Source: Daphnia carinata
Lineage: Eukaryota > Arthropoda > Branchiopoda > Diplostraca > Daphniidae
Direction of reading: 5' to 3'
DNA length: 64,000 nucleotides
NCBI RefSeq assembly: GCF_022539665.2
Contig: NC_081337.1
Span: forward strand, 3,324,679 to 3,388,678
Shown here piece after piece: positions 11,314 to 25,400 of the stretch. The position numbers and the translations under genes were made by a program. A model generated the notes under the pieces. It was not told where the DNA came from and did not search any database. It was given only the letters and a program-made list of their open reading frames with translations. The first letter of the stretch is position 1, and each line of letters begins with the position of its first letter.

Positions 11314-13417
11314 ATGCGTTCGGCCATCTTTTTGGTCACGGCGCTTGTTGCAGCCTCGACAGCCAGTAAGTCATTTCTTTTGTTTTTACTTTTCAATTAT
11401 TTAAATGAGTTGGCATTCAAACTCTGTAGGCCTTTGCATAATTCTAAGAGAAAAATTTTCAAGGTTATTTGATTAGAGAGTTTAATGACTTGTCTAGCCG
11501 GCATAATGAAATGCGATCCTTCGTGTTGACATGGCCAATCTGCGCATCGAGATAATATCGTTTGCGGCCATGTAAAATCAGCGATCTACTTTTAGCACAC
11601 ATAGAAATCATGTATGCGCATATTTAAATGTTTGAAAAATTCAACTTCCGCTTTTTTCTAAAAACAGAACTGCAAAAATAAAATTTTTGCTGAAATTGCT
11701 GTTGAACGGCACATTTTTTTCTTCCCAGTCACGATCGGGATTTGAACTTGGAAGTGACCCTTACATATTTATTTACACATATCGTATGGCTACGAAAGAT
11801 TGCAACTTTGCTCTCCATGACCAGTAGCTTCTCCCCATTTGATAAAAAAAAAAAAATATATTTTTTTTTCTTTCGACCACATTTCGGCTTTAAACGTACA
11901 TGTCGATAAGGAGACACGAACGTGTCTACACTCCCGAAAATGGGAACGCGTGATCAGCGAAAAAAACCGAGAAATATTTCCTGTTTTTTGCCCTAAACGT
12001 CCACGTGATTTGCTTACGTAATTTATCTTGCCTCTTTTCAGCTCCGTGGGGTTCGAGAGCAAATCAGCAATGCGCTTCTTATTGCAAGGGTAAAATATCT
12101 AAAAATAAACGCTTCATCTTGTAAAATTCCTAATCAATTTTTGTTTTGGGGACGTTCCAGAAACGAGTAAGTTTAAATACAGCGTTGGCACAATTTACAG
12201 CTATGATTACACGGGCGAAACAGCGTCCAAAATTGGCGGCACTTCGGAGCAAGAGTCCAGGTTACACATTAGCGCCCAGGCTGACTTTGAAGTCGTCTCT
12301 CAGTGCGAACTTGTCTTGCGGGTATGTCCCCCCTCCCCCCAATTGATTTCACGAACTTTTTAAATTTTAAATTTAAATTCTCAGCTTAAAAGAGTGAGCC
12401 TGGAACAATCAGATCCACAGGATGGATCATCGAGAACAATTACGGCCGGATCGGCTAATTTTGCCGCTGGGCTCGAACAACAACCGCTCGTGTTCTCCTT
12501 CCAAGACGGACAAATCGAACATCTTTGCCCGTCTGTTGACGAGTCCGAATGGGCCCTCAATGTCAAACGAGGCATCCTGTCGGCCATGCAAAACTCCATG
12601 CTGGACTTGGCCAAATCGCAACAGGTCTTCGAGGTACGGCCCATTTTCCATTGCCCAGTTAAAATCATTTGAATTTCATTTCCTTACCTTTTTAAACAGA
12701 CGGACGTTGTCGGCCATTGCGAGACCAATTACACGGTAGAACATGTCGGACGGAACGGCATGTCAGTGTCACGAACCAAAGACTTGCTGGCCTGTACCGG
12801 CCGAAATGGCCATCATTCTGCGCCCATTTTGAGTACGCCCTACAGCTCTGCATCATCGATCCAATCCCTTCCTCTTCTCAAGTAAAAAAAGATTCAGAAA
12901 TCTTCTCATTTCCTACATTTGAAATAAAACAATTAAAAATGAATTAAGGAGCGAGAACGAATGCCAGCAGACGATACGCAACGACCTGCTGGAGAAATCC
13001 GTCTGCACCGAAACTCATCTCTTCCGGCCGTTCTCCAACGGTCAGAGCGGAGCTTCCACTCGTATTACACAGACTTTGACCTACAACAGCGAACGTCGTT
13101 CCGACCACATTTCCACTGGTAAAATTTAAATTCAAATCCGCTTATTTTTAATTAAATAACATTTTTTTAAATAATTTTTTTTTTAGATTACAAGAAAAAC
13201 AAGGCCAGTCTTCTCTTCGATGGTCCAGATGTCCAGAAGACATCAGGTGCCAGTCTGTCGTTGATTGGCGAAACGTTGAACGTTTTAGTGCAAGAAACGC
13301 GGACGGGCATTTCGCCCCAAACGCCAACCCTCTTCTCTCGATTGGTGGCCTCTTTACGTCACTTGTCTTACGCTCAACTTAGCGAATTATTTAGCAAGAC
13401 TCAAGAAGCTAAAGCAA

Positions 13418-13473
<56 letters not shown>

Positions 13474-16400
13474 ATTAAATGATTCCCCTGATTTAAATAT
13501 GAAAACAAATTGAATGGATAGGAAGTACCTGATGGATGCAGCTCCATTGGTCGGAACGGCCGCCAGCTATGCGCTGATGAGAGACATCATCCAAGAAGGA
13601 GGTCTTCTCTCTGATTTAGAGACGGACATGTGGTTGGCTTCTTTAGCGTTCCAGCCAAAACCGACGCTTGAAATGATTACAGCAGTCTCGGTAAAAAATT
13701 TTTTGCTTTAATTCAATTTAAATTTAAACATTAAAAAAAATAATTATGAATTTTTAATAGCCTCTGTTAGCTGACAATGCCCGTCCCAAAGCCCTGCTCT
13801 CCATTTCCGCTTTAATCCACGCTTATTGCCGCAACCATCCGGCTGGATGTCAAGAAGAAGAGAGCGTGAAACAGGCCATCGTTCACATCGAGAATCGCAT
13901 CGGGATCGCGTGCCGTTCACGCGACGCAGACGAACAAAACACGATCCTTTTAGCTTTGAAAGCTCTCGGCAATGCTGGCCTCATCTTCACGTCCGCCGAA
14001 ACCCTAAAGAAATGCTATCAGGTACAATTTTTCTAACTTTCATATTCAAATTAAATTTAAATACTTTAAATTCCCAATTTAATAGGAAGAAGCAAATGCG
14101 ATGGTGGTCCGCCTGGCGGCCATCGACGCCCTGCGACGCGTTCCGTGCCATTTAGACGGCCGCAGTTCGCTCCTGTCTTTCTATTTAGACACGAGACAAG
14201 ACTCCGAGCTGCGCATCACCGCCTACCTGGCCGTCATGCAATGCCCGTCTGGCCAGCTGCTGGAAGAAATCAAACAATCGTTAATGAGCGAACCCGTCAA
14301 CCAAGTCGGTTCCTTCGTCTGGACTCACTTGACCAACTTACAAGAGACTTCCAGCCCGTCAAAACAGGCCGTCCGCCAGCTACTATCCACCGAATTCCTC
14401 CGCAACAAATTCAACACGGACGCTCGTAAATTTTCCCGCAATTTGGAAGTTTCCAGCTACTGGCAAGACCTCAACGTCGGTGGAACAGTGGAGAGCAACG
14501 TCATCTTCTCCTCTCAATCCTACCTGCCCCGTTCGGCCTCGTTGAATCTAACGCTGGACCTCTTCGGCCAATCGATTAACTTAATCGAATTGGGCGCGAG
14601 ATTGGAAGGATTCGAATCTCTAATCGAATCGTTCTTCGGTCCCGGTGGATATTTTCAAGACGACGCCATTCAAACGGTGCTCCAATCGTTGCGCGGCAAA
14701 CGGGCAGCTCCGGTGGACCAGCAATCGCTGAACCAACTGTCCACCGTCTTCGACGTCAAGGGACAAATGGCCGATCAGCCTCAGGGCGATGTGTACGTGC
14801 GCGTCTTCGGCAACGAACTGCACACCCATCGCTTCAAAGGGCTAGATCAGTTGACGGGCAAACCTCTTCTTCAGAATCCTATCAGCATGTTACTTCAAGC
14901 TGCTGGGCAGAAGGACGTCGATTTAAGCAAATCCGTGTCCATCATGGACGTCTCGTACGTTCTACCGACGATCGTCGGTTTGCCTTTGACTTTGAACGTG
15001 AACGCCACGGCTACGGTGGCGTTCAAAATGGGCGGAACGTTCCAGACGGCCGGCTTGACTGACATGAAAATCATCGGACACGTCAAGCCCAGCGGAACGG
15101 TTCAAGTCAACGGGTTAATGGCCATCGATGCTTCGACGTTCGGACGCAGCGGAGTCCACGTTCAAAACGTCATGCACACATCGACCGGCCTGTCCGGCAA
15201 AATGATCATCCAGGGAAGCCGATTAGTGTCCGTACAGCTCGACGCTCCAGAAGAGGCTTCTAATACGTTCAGCTTCGATTCGCGTCTCTTTTTGCTCCAG
15301 CAAAACGGACAGCAATCCATCCGGCCGGAACAAAGGACTCCAGTCAACATGACATCATGTTCGCCCGCCTGGCTGGGCAAAAAATTCGGAGCCGAACTCT
15401 GCGCTGAGCTAGAATTTTATCCGAGAAGCAAAGAAGGTCCTCGTGGGCCTTTCACCGGACCTGCCCACGCCGCCTTGTTCTTACGCAAGACGGACAAGCA
15501 CAGCAGCTATCGCTTCGAGTACAAACGCGAAGGCAGCCGGGCCGTTAGTCTCGTCATGGACACTCCAGATTCCGCCATCAATCGCAGACTATCCGCTCAA
15601 TTGACGCTGGATCAGCTGGCCAATAGCCTGAGGGCATCTTTCGTCTGCCCGTCAAAGAGCGTGGACGTCATCGGCAAATACGAGTACAATCCGTCAGTCA
15701 AAGGAGTTGACGTCATGTTGACAATAGATGGCGCGGAAGTCGTTTCACTCCGGACAGCCCTACGCACTGATCTCAAGGGCGCGTCCGGCCGCTACGAGCC
15801 CAGTTTGCTCATCAGCCAACGCGGCAAGGAGTTGGTCAACTTCCAGGGCTATTTCAGCTACGTGGGTCAATCGAAATGTGGCTTCGATTTCCAGTTGAAA
15901 CACCTGACCGTCCGTCCCGTCCGTCTGTCCGGCGATTTCGCTAAAGATAACGAAAACAAACACGAGTTCAACGTGGCATTGAAATCTTACTTGCTGGACA
16001 CTACCTTGGCCACCACCATGCGCCTCTCCGATAAACTGACCACGTGCAAAACGAAGGTCGGCTATTCGTTCACGGAAGGAACGACGCAAAGTCTGGAACT
16101 GTCGGGCAAATTCAATCGGGCGGTCAAAGGATCTTTGAAGAAGACGACGTTGGCTGGAATTGTCCAGAGTTCGCAGTTCCCTCAGTACAATGGAGACGTG
16201 TCCTGGGATGTCCAACAATCGGAAAATTACCTGGAAAACAACGTCCGATTGAATGCTGGAACACATCAATGGGAAGTCCAGCAATTGTATTCCGGCCAGC
16301 CTAGAGATCTCAATGTCCGTCTGGCCGTCGTTTGCAAACAGCAGAACATCGATTTCCTCGTCTACACCGTGTTCCAAAACACAGTCACGACCGTGATTAG

Positions 16401-19400
16401 CCAATCGGGATTGCGATTATCTCCAGGAAGGCAATGGAGTGGGAAGCTGGATCTGGTCCGCCAAGATTTCCAGCCTGGACGTCGCTACGGTGGACGCATC
16501 GAACTTTCATCCCCGACCGTCAGCCGCCATTTACGCGCCGACGTTGTCCAGGAAATGGCTAAACGGTGGAACGCAATTGCGGAATACTCCGTGAATCAAA
16601 AGATCGAAGCGTCCATCAACGCCATCTATGATGACCTTAGCGCAGGAATCAAATGCGAACATTCCGTTGAGGTCAAACTGCGCAGCTGGGCGGCCGATGA
16701 GCTGGACATCAACGGACTGTTCGTGGCCAGTCCTACCAACAGCGTCTTCAAATTGAACGGCCGCTATGGTGATGAGAAATTATCCAGTTCCGTCGAGTAC
16801 GAGCACGTCGACACGCTGGAACACGCCGTCAGCGTTGGAATCACGCGCGGAGAAGACGCACCTGTGTTCCAGGCTAAATTCAACATTACTACTGGAACAC
16901 AAAAATCGCTCACCGTCGATATCCAGGCCGATAGGCACATCACCATCGACGCTCAAATGACGTCCGACTTGGTGAGTCTTCACGTGTTCTGGAACAAGGA
17001 CGTCGATCTGAGCCAGTCTTTGAGATTCACTGGAACATTAAGCGCAACTGGAGGCAATGCTCAGTTCAACTACGGCCAATGGCCTACCATTTACGTCAAC
17101 ATCGACAAGATCGATAAAGACCTCAAAATTCAATTGGGCTGGAACGAGAATCAAGTCATCGTTTTGCGCATGGAACTCCTTCCAACTCGCACGGCCGGCC
17201 TCCTCACCACACCGTTCGACGGGTTCCAAAGGATCACATTCGACAGCCTGCATCAAATTACAAACAAGACGATTCAAACTCGATTAGCAGTTGATTGGCC
17301 AGCACATCAATTCACCTTGTCCTTGACGGGCAGCCGGACATCGGACAACGTCCAGGGATCCATCAGATTCACGTCGACATTCCCCCAATTGGAAGACGTC
17401 AGCGCCGAGTTCCAGGCTCTCACGAGCCAACCTCTGCATCGCTACACTTTGGCGATCCAGCACGAAGGTCGCCGGGCAGAAATGTCGGCCGATTATCATC
17501 GCAAAGAATTCCATTTCAAGAGCGCGTCAGTCAGCTTGGCCACTCCAATCACGGGCTATGAATCGTTAAAGGCCAGCGTCATCCACACAAAGGCCGTCAG
17601 CCATTTCCAAACGGATCTGAAATTAGAAGGTCCGTTCTCCAGCCGGGCGGTTGTTACTGTAACGGGCAAAAATATGAAATCAGAAACCTCTGGAAATTTA
17701 GCCATCACGACCAACTTCTCCGTGCTGGAAACGTTCAACACGTCGTTCCAGCTCTTCAACAAACAAAACGAAAAGGAGCTGTCCGTCATCGGAGATTTGA
17801 ACGGCCAGCAAATGTCCGCTCGCGCGGCCACTGACGTATCCGATGGCAAATTCAGGGCGGACTTGATTGTTACCAGTCCGTTCGCTAACGATGTGACCGT
17901 CTTAGTAGATCATCGCTACGAAGGTCAGAACCTGCAGAGCCAAGGACACGTCAGCTGGGCAGACAAGAAAGTGAGTTTGAATTTAGACGGGCAATTCGCA
18001 CCTGGAAAAGCTATCGTAGATGCCACTCTGTCCACGCCTAAATGGAGGGCCAATGGCCGTTTGGATCACGTTAAAACAGCAGGCACGCTGGACTCGTCCA
18101 TCAAGGCGGAATTCAATGGAAAGCGGATCACTTTCGTCGCGAGTTCCAAAACTATGCAAATGAACAACATCCATTTGCAAACGAAATGGACCAGTCCGTT
18201 CCAGGGATTCGAAGATCTTCGTGTTACGTTGCAACATCGTCGGGAAGGTCAGAAGACGACTACTGTCATCACGACGGCCCGCATGGAACAGGAAATCATC
18301 GTGGAACACGACATCGAGTACGCGGACCTCTTCAACTGGGCCAACCGATTAGCCATTAAGACGCCCTTCGAAGGTTTATCTTCGCTGACGGTAGATTCCA
18401 AACAATTGTGGACCAACGTCCTGGAACACGACGGCCAACTGCAAGTGAACGGAAAGAAGATGACAGTTATTATTAAAGCGGACAACAGTCAAAAGGGAAA
18501 ACTGACGGCCAGTGGGTCATTAAAATCCAGTTGGTCAGAGGACGTCGTTTTCGAACTGACGCATTCCGACGACGGCCTGAAATTCCATCCGACGTTGATC
18601 ATCCGCACTGGATGCGGCCAACCTATTCGCTTGGAGACGGCCTACAAACGCGGACCAGTTAATCCGAGTCTGACTGTTGATGTCATCTCACCTCTGTCCG
18701 ACCCTCTGAAACTGTCCGCTTCATATATCAACAACTCGCCCGTCCGAATGGCGAAATTCAATTTGAACTGGAACAGAGATCAAACCGTCGATTGGACTGC
18801 AGACTGGGCGTTGGCCGCTTTGCAATCCTCCATCAAGACTCGTCTCACTACACCCTTCACCCGCTATAATAAGATAAAAGGAGACATCATTTACGACGTG
18901 ACTGGGCAAAGAAAAACGGGCAAAATTCACTTACAACGAGATGAAAAGTCCATCTATCTAGACGCATTTGCCACTGGGCAAGGATCGATGTACCAATCGG
19001 AACTCGTCTTGTCCAGCTCGTTTTATCAAACGGTCAAAGCCAGTGCCGTGCTGGACATCGCGGGCGCTAGGGCTAGCGTCAAGCTGGACCGTGGGAACAG
19101 CCAAATCCACTTGCACGGCGGCTTGGTGATCGCACCTACTCAGACGGCCGTCACGGCCACGCTGGAAACGCCTTTCCGCGCTGTCCGTCTCGTTCAAATC
19201 GAAGCGTCTTTGAAATCCAACCAGCAATTGCAGCTGGACCTCGATTACGACGGCCAGAAAATTTCACTGACCGCTTCCCGCACTGCCGGCCCGTCCAAAG
19301 ACTCCGTACGGGCAAGTTTGAAGACTCCGTTCGCCCGTCTCCAGTCCGGCAGCATCGACGCTTCTTACGACGCTTCCGGAACGGCCAAAACGGCCTCTCT

Positions 19401-22400
19401 GGCGCTCTCCAGGAATCAACACGTCATCCAGGCGTCCGGCCAGATCACCCTGACCGGGCCAATCAAGCTGGCCGTCAACGTGCGCGCACCTTGCTGCGGC
19501 ATCAATCATTTGGACGTGACCGGCTCTTACGACGAGTCGGTAGAAATCAAAGCCGGGCACATGAAGGTGGTCCTGAACGGCGAAAAATATCAATTAGACG
19601 GGCAATTAAAACGGACCAACGGGACGGCCGAAGTGGCTCTGAAATCTCAGACGGGCTACCAAGGATACGAACAAGTCGTCCTCAACGCCAAATACGACGT
19701 CCGGCAGCCGGCCAAGACGGGCTCCATCACTTTCAGCAAGAACGAAGATCGATTCCATTTCTCTGGAACAGTAGACACGCGCAGCGCCATCCTGGACTTG
19801 GCCACGCCCATCGAACATTTAAAGTCCGTCCGATTGGAAGGCCGTTACGATCTGGAGGCGGCAACGTTGACCTTCGTCCGTAACGAAGAGGTCGTCAAAC
19901 TAACGGCCGGTGGATCTCTGGACTCCCTGCTGGGCAAAATCGATTGCGGATTAGAAACACCTTATTCCGGCTACGAAAACATCAAGGCCGAGTTGGTCTA
20001 CGATCTCCAGTCGGAGCACAAGTTCATCGTCCTCGATGCTGGAACGTACCGCGTCGAAATGGAATCGAACGGACGTCGTTTCGTTATCCGTTCCACAACG
20101 CCGATCGTCAATTACGAACAGCTGGAACTGATTGCAGACTACGCGCTGGACAATCGCCAACTCTTGGCGTCCGTCTTCGTGAAGAAGAACGCGGACACGT
20201 TCGAATTGCGTCTGAACGGCCTTTTGGATGTGATCAATCGACAAGCTTCCTTCGAGTTCCAGTCGCCAGTGCCTTTCATGCGAATCGTGTCCAGCAAAAT
20301 GCGATGGGGCGAAGAGCACGGAAAGAAGTCCGTCTTCGTCCAAACGGCCGTGAACGATGTGACGATGGACGTCGGATTGCTTGGCCATTTCGCCCTGGAT
20401 CACGTCCTCATGTCAGCGGCCAGTAAGAGCAACATCGAAGGATGGAACACCGCTTCACTGATGGCCACCTACGACGTCCGTTCTTCCATCTCAGCCGGCC
20501 TGGAAATCGAAAAGAACGGAGTCAAACAAACGTTGTCTGGAGACGCGAAGTTCGATCAGCAATCAGCTCATTTGAATATTCAAACACCTTTCGAAGGTCT
20601 GCGTCTTTTGGGCGTCAAGGGCACACTCATCGACACTTCAAAGGCCAACGTCAGTACCGACCGGACAGCCACACTGCACCTGGAACACGAAGGCGTGTCT
20701 CAAGATTATCGATTTGCTCTGAGCTTCGATCCTGAATCAGCTGATCTGAGCATCGAAACGCCGTTCGAACATTACGCCAAAATGTCCGTCAGTGCCCGTT
20801 TCGTGCTGGACAAGCCGCGCAAGATGATCAACCTGATCGTCACGAAAAATGAACATCAAATCGAATTCAAAAGTCAATTGATTAAAGGAGATATCGAATT
20901 GAAATTGATTACCACTTGCCTTGGGTACGAGAACATGGCGATGGCCGGCCGTTACGACTTCACATCGCCGGCCAAGACGTTAATCTTGAAAATGAGTCTG
21001 AACGATAAAGCCATTCAGTTGAACGGATCCCTCGAAGATTTGAAAATGACGATTGACGTAACGACACCTATCGTCGGTTTCGAGTACGTCAGTTTGCACG
21101 GAGACGTCCAGCTCAAATCCAAAACAATGCGCTTGATGCTGGAACACAGCGGGCAACGCTACGAGGCCAGCGGGGCATTGACTGGAAATAAACTCGTCGC
21201 TCAGGTCAAAACGCCCGTGGTTGGATACGAAGTGATGGACATCAGCGGCCGCTGGAACGAACATCACGTTGAGTTCGGTCTGACCAGTCCATCGCTGGGC
21301 AAGGTCATCGTATCAACAGAATTCGACCTGGATAGCACGTCCGTTCAATTTGGACGGGTCGTTTTGACACATAACGGAGTCATTTACCGCAATGAGTTGG
21401 TGGCCAAGTTGGCCGACCCCTGGACAAATGGAGAAGTCCTTCTCGGCGTCCAGCTTCCTCTAGACGGGCTGCGTAATGTGAAATCGAGATTTGATTACGA
21501 TCTGGCCTCAAACGAGAAGACGTTGGCCATGACTCTTGATACTACTGCCCAGCACTATGAGGCGACAGCTAAAATCAGCTGGAACAAGGAAGCCGGACGG
21601 GCAGTTCTTCACGTCCAAACGCCTGTGCCTAGCTGGGAAGAGATCGACATGAGTGCTGGATACGATTTGATGAAGAAAACTGTTTTCGTACTGACCGAAC
21701 GCAATGGAAAGTCCGTCGCTTTCGTCCAGGCTTTAGCCACCGTGTCGGCCATGTCCAGCATCCTGTCCGGATCCATCCACGTTCCTTCCCTGTTGGCCGA
21801 AGACATTGAAATGATGGCTGCTTACAACGTGGCCAGCGATGCGGCCGATGCAAAAATCAAATTCTGCTCGCACGAGTTCCTCTTCGACGGACAGCAGAGC
21901 AACAACTGGACAACAGCCATGGCCACCGTTTCCACCACGTTCAATCAGCTTCAAAGCGCCCAGCTCAATTGGAACGTTATTAAGAAAACAGCGTCGTTCC
22001 ATCTGAACGGCCTGAAAGCCACGCTGGACGGACGGATTCAAAGTCCTCGAGATGTCGGCTTCAAAGCGACGCTGTCCGACCCATCGCTGGGCATGCACGC
22101 TGCCGAAATCGAATGGAACGTGATGTCCGACAAGTTCGTCAGCCGGGCAGAGTACACGAACGGGCAACACAAGCGATTGGGAGCGAATGCGCTAGTCAAT
22201 TTCTCCATCGAGAAAGGCGACTATCAGCTGACCGTCTTCACTGGAATGGCCGATGTCGAGGATGTCCACATCGCCGGCCGTTGGATTTCATCGGAAAAAA
22301 TCAGATCGGAATCGGCTCTTCACTGGGCCGGCATCAAGAAATTCGAGGCCATCTTTGACGGGCAATTTTCTGCTATGCGTTCCATTGCCCGTCTGACTGT

Positions 22401-25400
22401 GTCAACACCACAGATGGACGCAGTCACGACCGAAATCGAATACGACTTCGTTCCAGCTGAAAGATCCTTCCGTTTCAATTACAATTCTGCAATTCAATTA
22501 AAGACTTTAATGACAATCGAATCGTTGATCCAATGGACTGGAAAAATCGATTTCACCCTCCATTCTGAACAATATTCAGCGACGGGCAAGTGCAACATGG
22601 AGCCCAGCTCGCGTGTCAAAGAGTTCTCCGTCCTGCTGGACAACATCGATCTGCCCGTCTCAGCATTGCGGATGACCATGGAAGAGAAGAGCGAACGCAT
22701 CATCCTCAACGCGTCCATCAAAGGCCCTGCATTTGAAGATGAAATCAAGTTCCATGGCCATTACGATACGAGTATGGGATTGAACGCCATCGCCAAACTC
22801 AGCTGGTCCGGCGATAAGAACGTCCAGGCAAACATTTTGATGAACGCATCCGAGTTATCCAGCGAATTGCTGACACCCTTCGCTGGACTGGAGAAGACCA
22901 GCCTGTCCGTCAAATACGATTTCGGCCAGCAAAAGCAGACGATGGATTCCATCTTCGTATGGGCCGGACGCAACGTTACGGCTTCAGCCACGTGGCAACT
23001 GGAAGACGGAATCGTCTTTTCTGTCCGTTTCACCACTCCGTTCCAGGGATTCGAACAAGTCGGACTGAGGGGATCTTTCCTGTAAGGGTCGGACTACAGC
23101 ACGACGTTGTACTACACCCGAGCTGGAAAAATCATAGACATTCAAGGTAAATTGACTTCAAACACAGCCGGATCGATGGCCAAGATTACCTTTGCTGGAG
23201 AGAACGAGCAATTGTCCGCCGTCGTTGAATACGACGTCCGTCTTCCAAAGAAGACGGCCTCACTGACTCTGAGCCGCGGGGCCAATCAGCGCTTCACTTT
23301 AACAGCCGCAGGCGAATACGCAGACAAGATCAATGGAATCCTAACTGTGGAAACCTCATCTAGCTCGCCGGTGCGCATCAGTTTGGAAGTGGATCCCGTC
23401 GCTGTGGAAAAGAACGGCCGTCTGACTCTCGAATGGGGCCAGCAACAGAAACTGGAATTGATGGGTGGCGGGACGATCAGTAAAAGCGCCAGCAAATTCC
23501 GTCTGGCCGCTCAAACGCCTTTCGATGGATTCAAGAAGATCATGGTCAACAGCCGGATGAATCAGAAGATCGTCGAACTGTCCGTCGAATACGGCCGCAA
23601 TCGCAAACTTCATCTGAACGGCCAATACAGATGGGATCCCAGGCTGTCCGTCTACTCTTTGAACGGCACTCTGTTGACGCCTTGGCTGGAACACACCTTG
23701 TCCGGACAAAGTTATTTGGACCTGAACAATGGATTCCACGGGTCGTTGTCCGTGCTTCCGGCTCCAGAAAAGATATACAGCATCAACGCCATCTATCGGC
23801 GATCCGGTTCACTAGAAGCCACGATCCAAAGTCCTTGCGATTCGCTGCGACATGCAAAGATCTCCGGGCATTTCGAGACTGACATACGCAAATCCATCAA
23901 GCGGGTGGCTGCTGGTGTCGAGTACAATGGCCGTCAGGCTTCGATCGAAGGCCGTTTGACTGGACAGCAATCCCGCAACGCTTTCGTTAAAGGTTCCTGG
24001 AACAATAGGGTAGCAGTGGTGGAAACATCGTATCACAAAGATCAACTCACATTCAACATGGCCGCCAACGTCTCCACACCGTTCCAGGGATACGAGTCAT
24101 GGGCGGGCCGTTTCGGACAGACAGCAAATGGCCAGCAGCGCGATGTGACTTTACATCTGGCAACGCCGCTAGCCATTCTCCCAACGCTCGACATCGACGT
24201 TCAAGCCATCCTCGAACCTGGAAAACGCATGGACATTAGCACTTCAGCCTCTGCCTTGGGCCATACGGGACGGGCTAAATTCCAAGTATCAAAGAACGTC
24301 AAACTTTACGTGGCATCGCTTGAATTGGACATCCCGTTCATCCAAGTCCTCCGCTCGGTCAACGTCCGCGCCGAATGCCAAATCGATGGCTGGAAGAACG
24401 TCGTGTCCACCGTGACGGCCGGTGTTCCAGCAGGTGAATACACCGTTAAAGGATCCATGTTGATTGGCAAGTCCAGCTTGAACCTGAACGCCGGAATCAA
24501 GACGCCATCGTTCGCCAAATCCATCGAAATGGGCGCTGGATACAACGCGGCCAATTTGGACCTCGTCCAGGGCGAAATTTTCGTCTGGGACAACAAACTG
24601 GAAGGCCGTTACGAGAAACGCGGGAACCAAATCAGCGTCGAGTTGAGTTCCAACTTGCCGGACTTGAAGTTATCGCACAATCGAATCAACTTCGAAATGA
24701 GTTATCGTTCACCTCGTCAACTCCAGGCTTCCATCTCTTTCATCACCGTGCACAAATCGCACACCGTGTCCGTGTCCTATCAATTGGCCGGCAGCAAATT
24801 CACTGGACAATTGGACGTGGACACTCCCATGTTGCAATCTAAGAAGATCATCTCGTTAAAAATCAATTACAGCAGTTTGGCCGCTTTGACATTCGAAGGC
24901 CGATTCGTAGATGGACAGAGTACCTGCGAATTGACGGGCTCCCTGCGTCTGGCCGGCGAAATGGTGCACGGACAGGCTAAATTGAATTGTCCCATGTTTG
25001 GAACGCTGGCTGTCGAAGTGACGGGCAATCCAGCGGAAGGTAAATTGACCATCACAGCGGGCAAGGCCGTCCATCGAGTGGGATACAAACTGATGACGAA
25101 CAACGATGGGTACGATGGAACAATCAACGTCGAATCTCCTTGGATTCAACCTGTCCATCTGAGAGGCATTTGGATGCTGGGCGACGTCCAGCAAGGACAG
25201 GCTTCACTGACAGTCCGTCACGGCGAATCGGCCCATTCCGTGTTGGGCGATTACCTCCGTTCGGCCGGTGATAAAATGGCTGGATCTTTCAACGTGGCAT
25301 CGCCATTGTTGCCCGGCAAACAGGCCAGCGTGCAATTGCAATACCAGCCGTTCGATTTGAACGTCCAGCTGGACGTGATGGGACAATCTCATCGTCTCGT

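Noticed and set aside
15760-16404. 214-codon open frame on the minus strand
   Set aside because: Lies fully antisense to the apolipophorin exon; GC-rich codon use of the sense gene produces it. The same holds for many other antisense and shifted frames between 14 and 31 kb.
23082-23099. An 18-nt GT...AG segment (GTAAGGGTCGGACTACAG) that contains the in-frame TAA and would keep the frame if removed
   Set aside because: Far below the smallest intron seen elsewhere in this window (about 55 nt), and the segment encodes residues that fit the repeat pattern.
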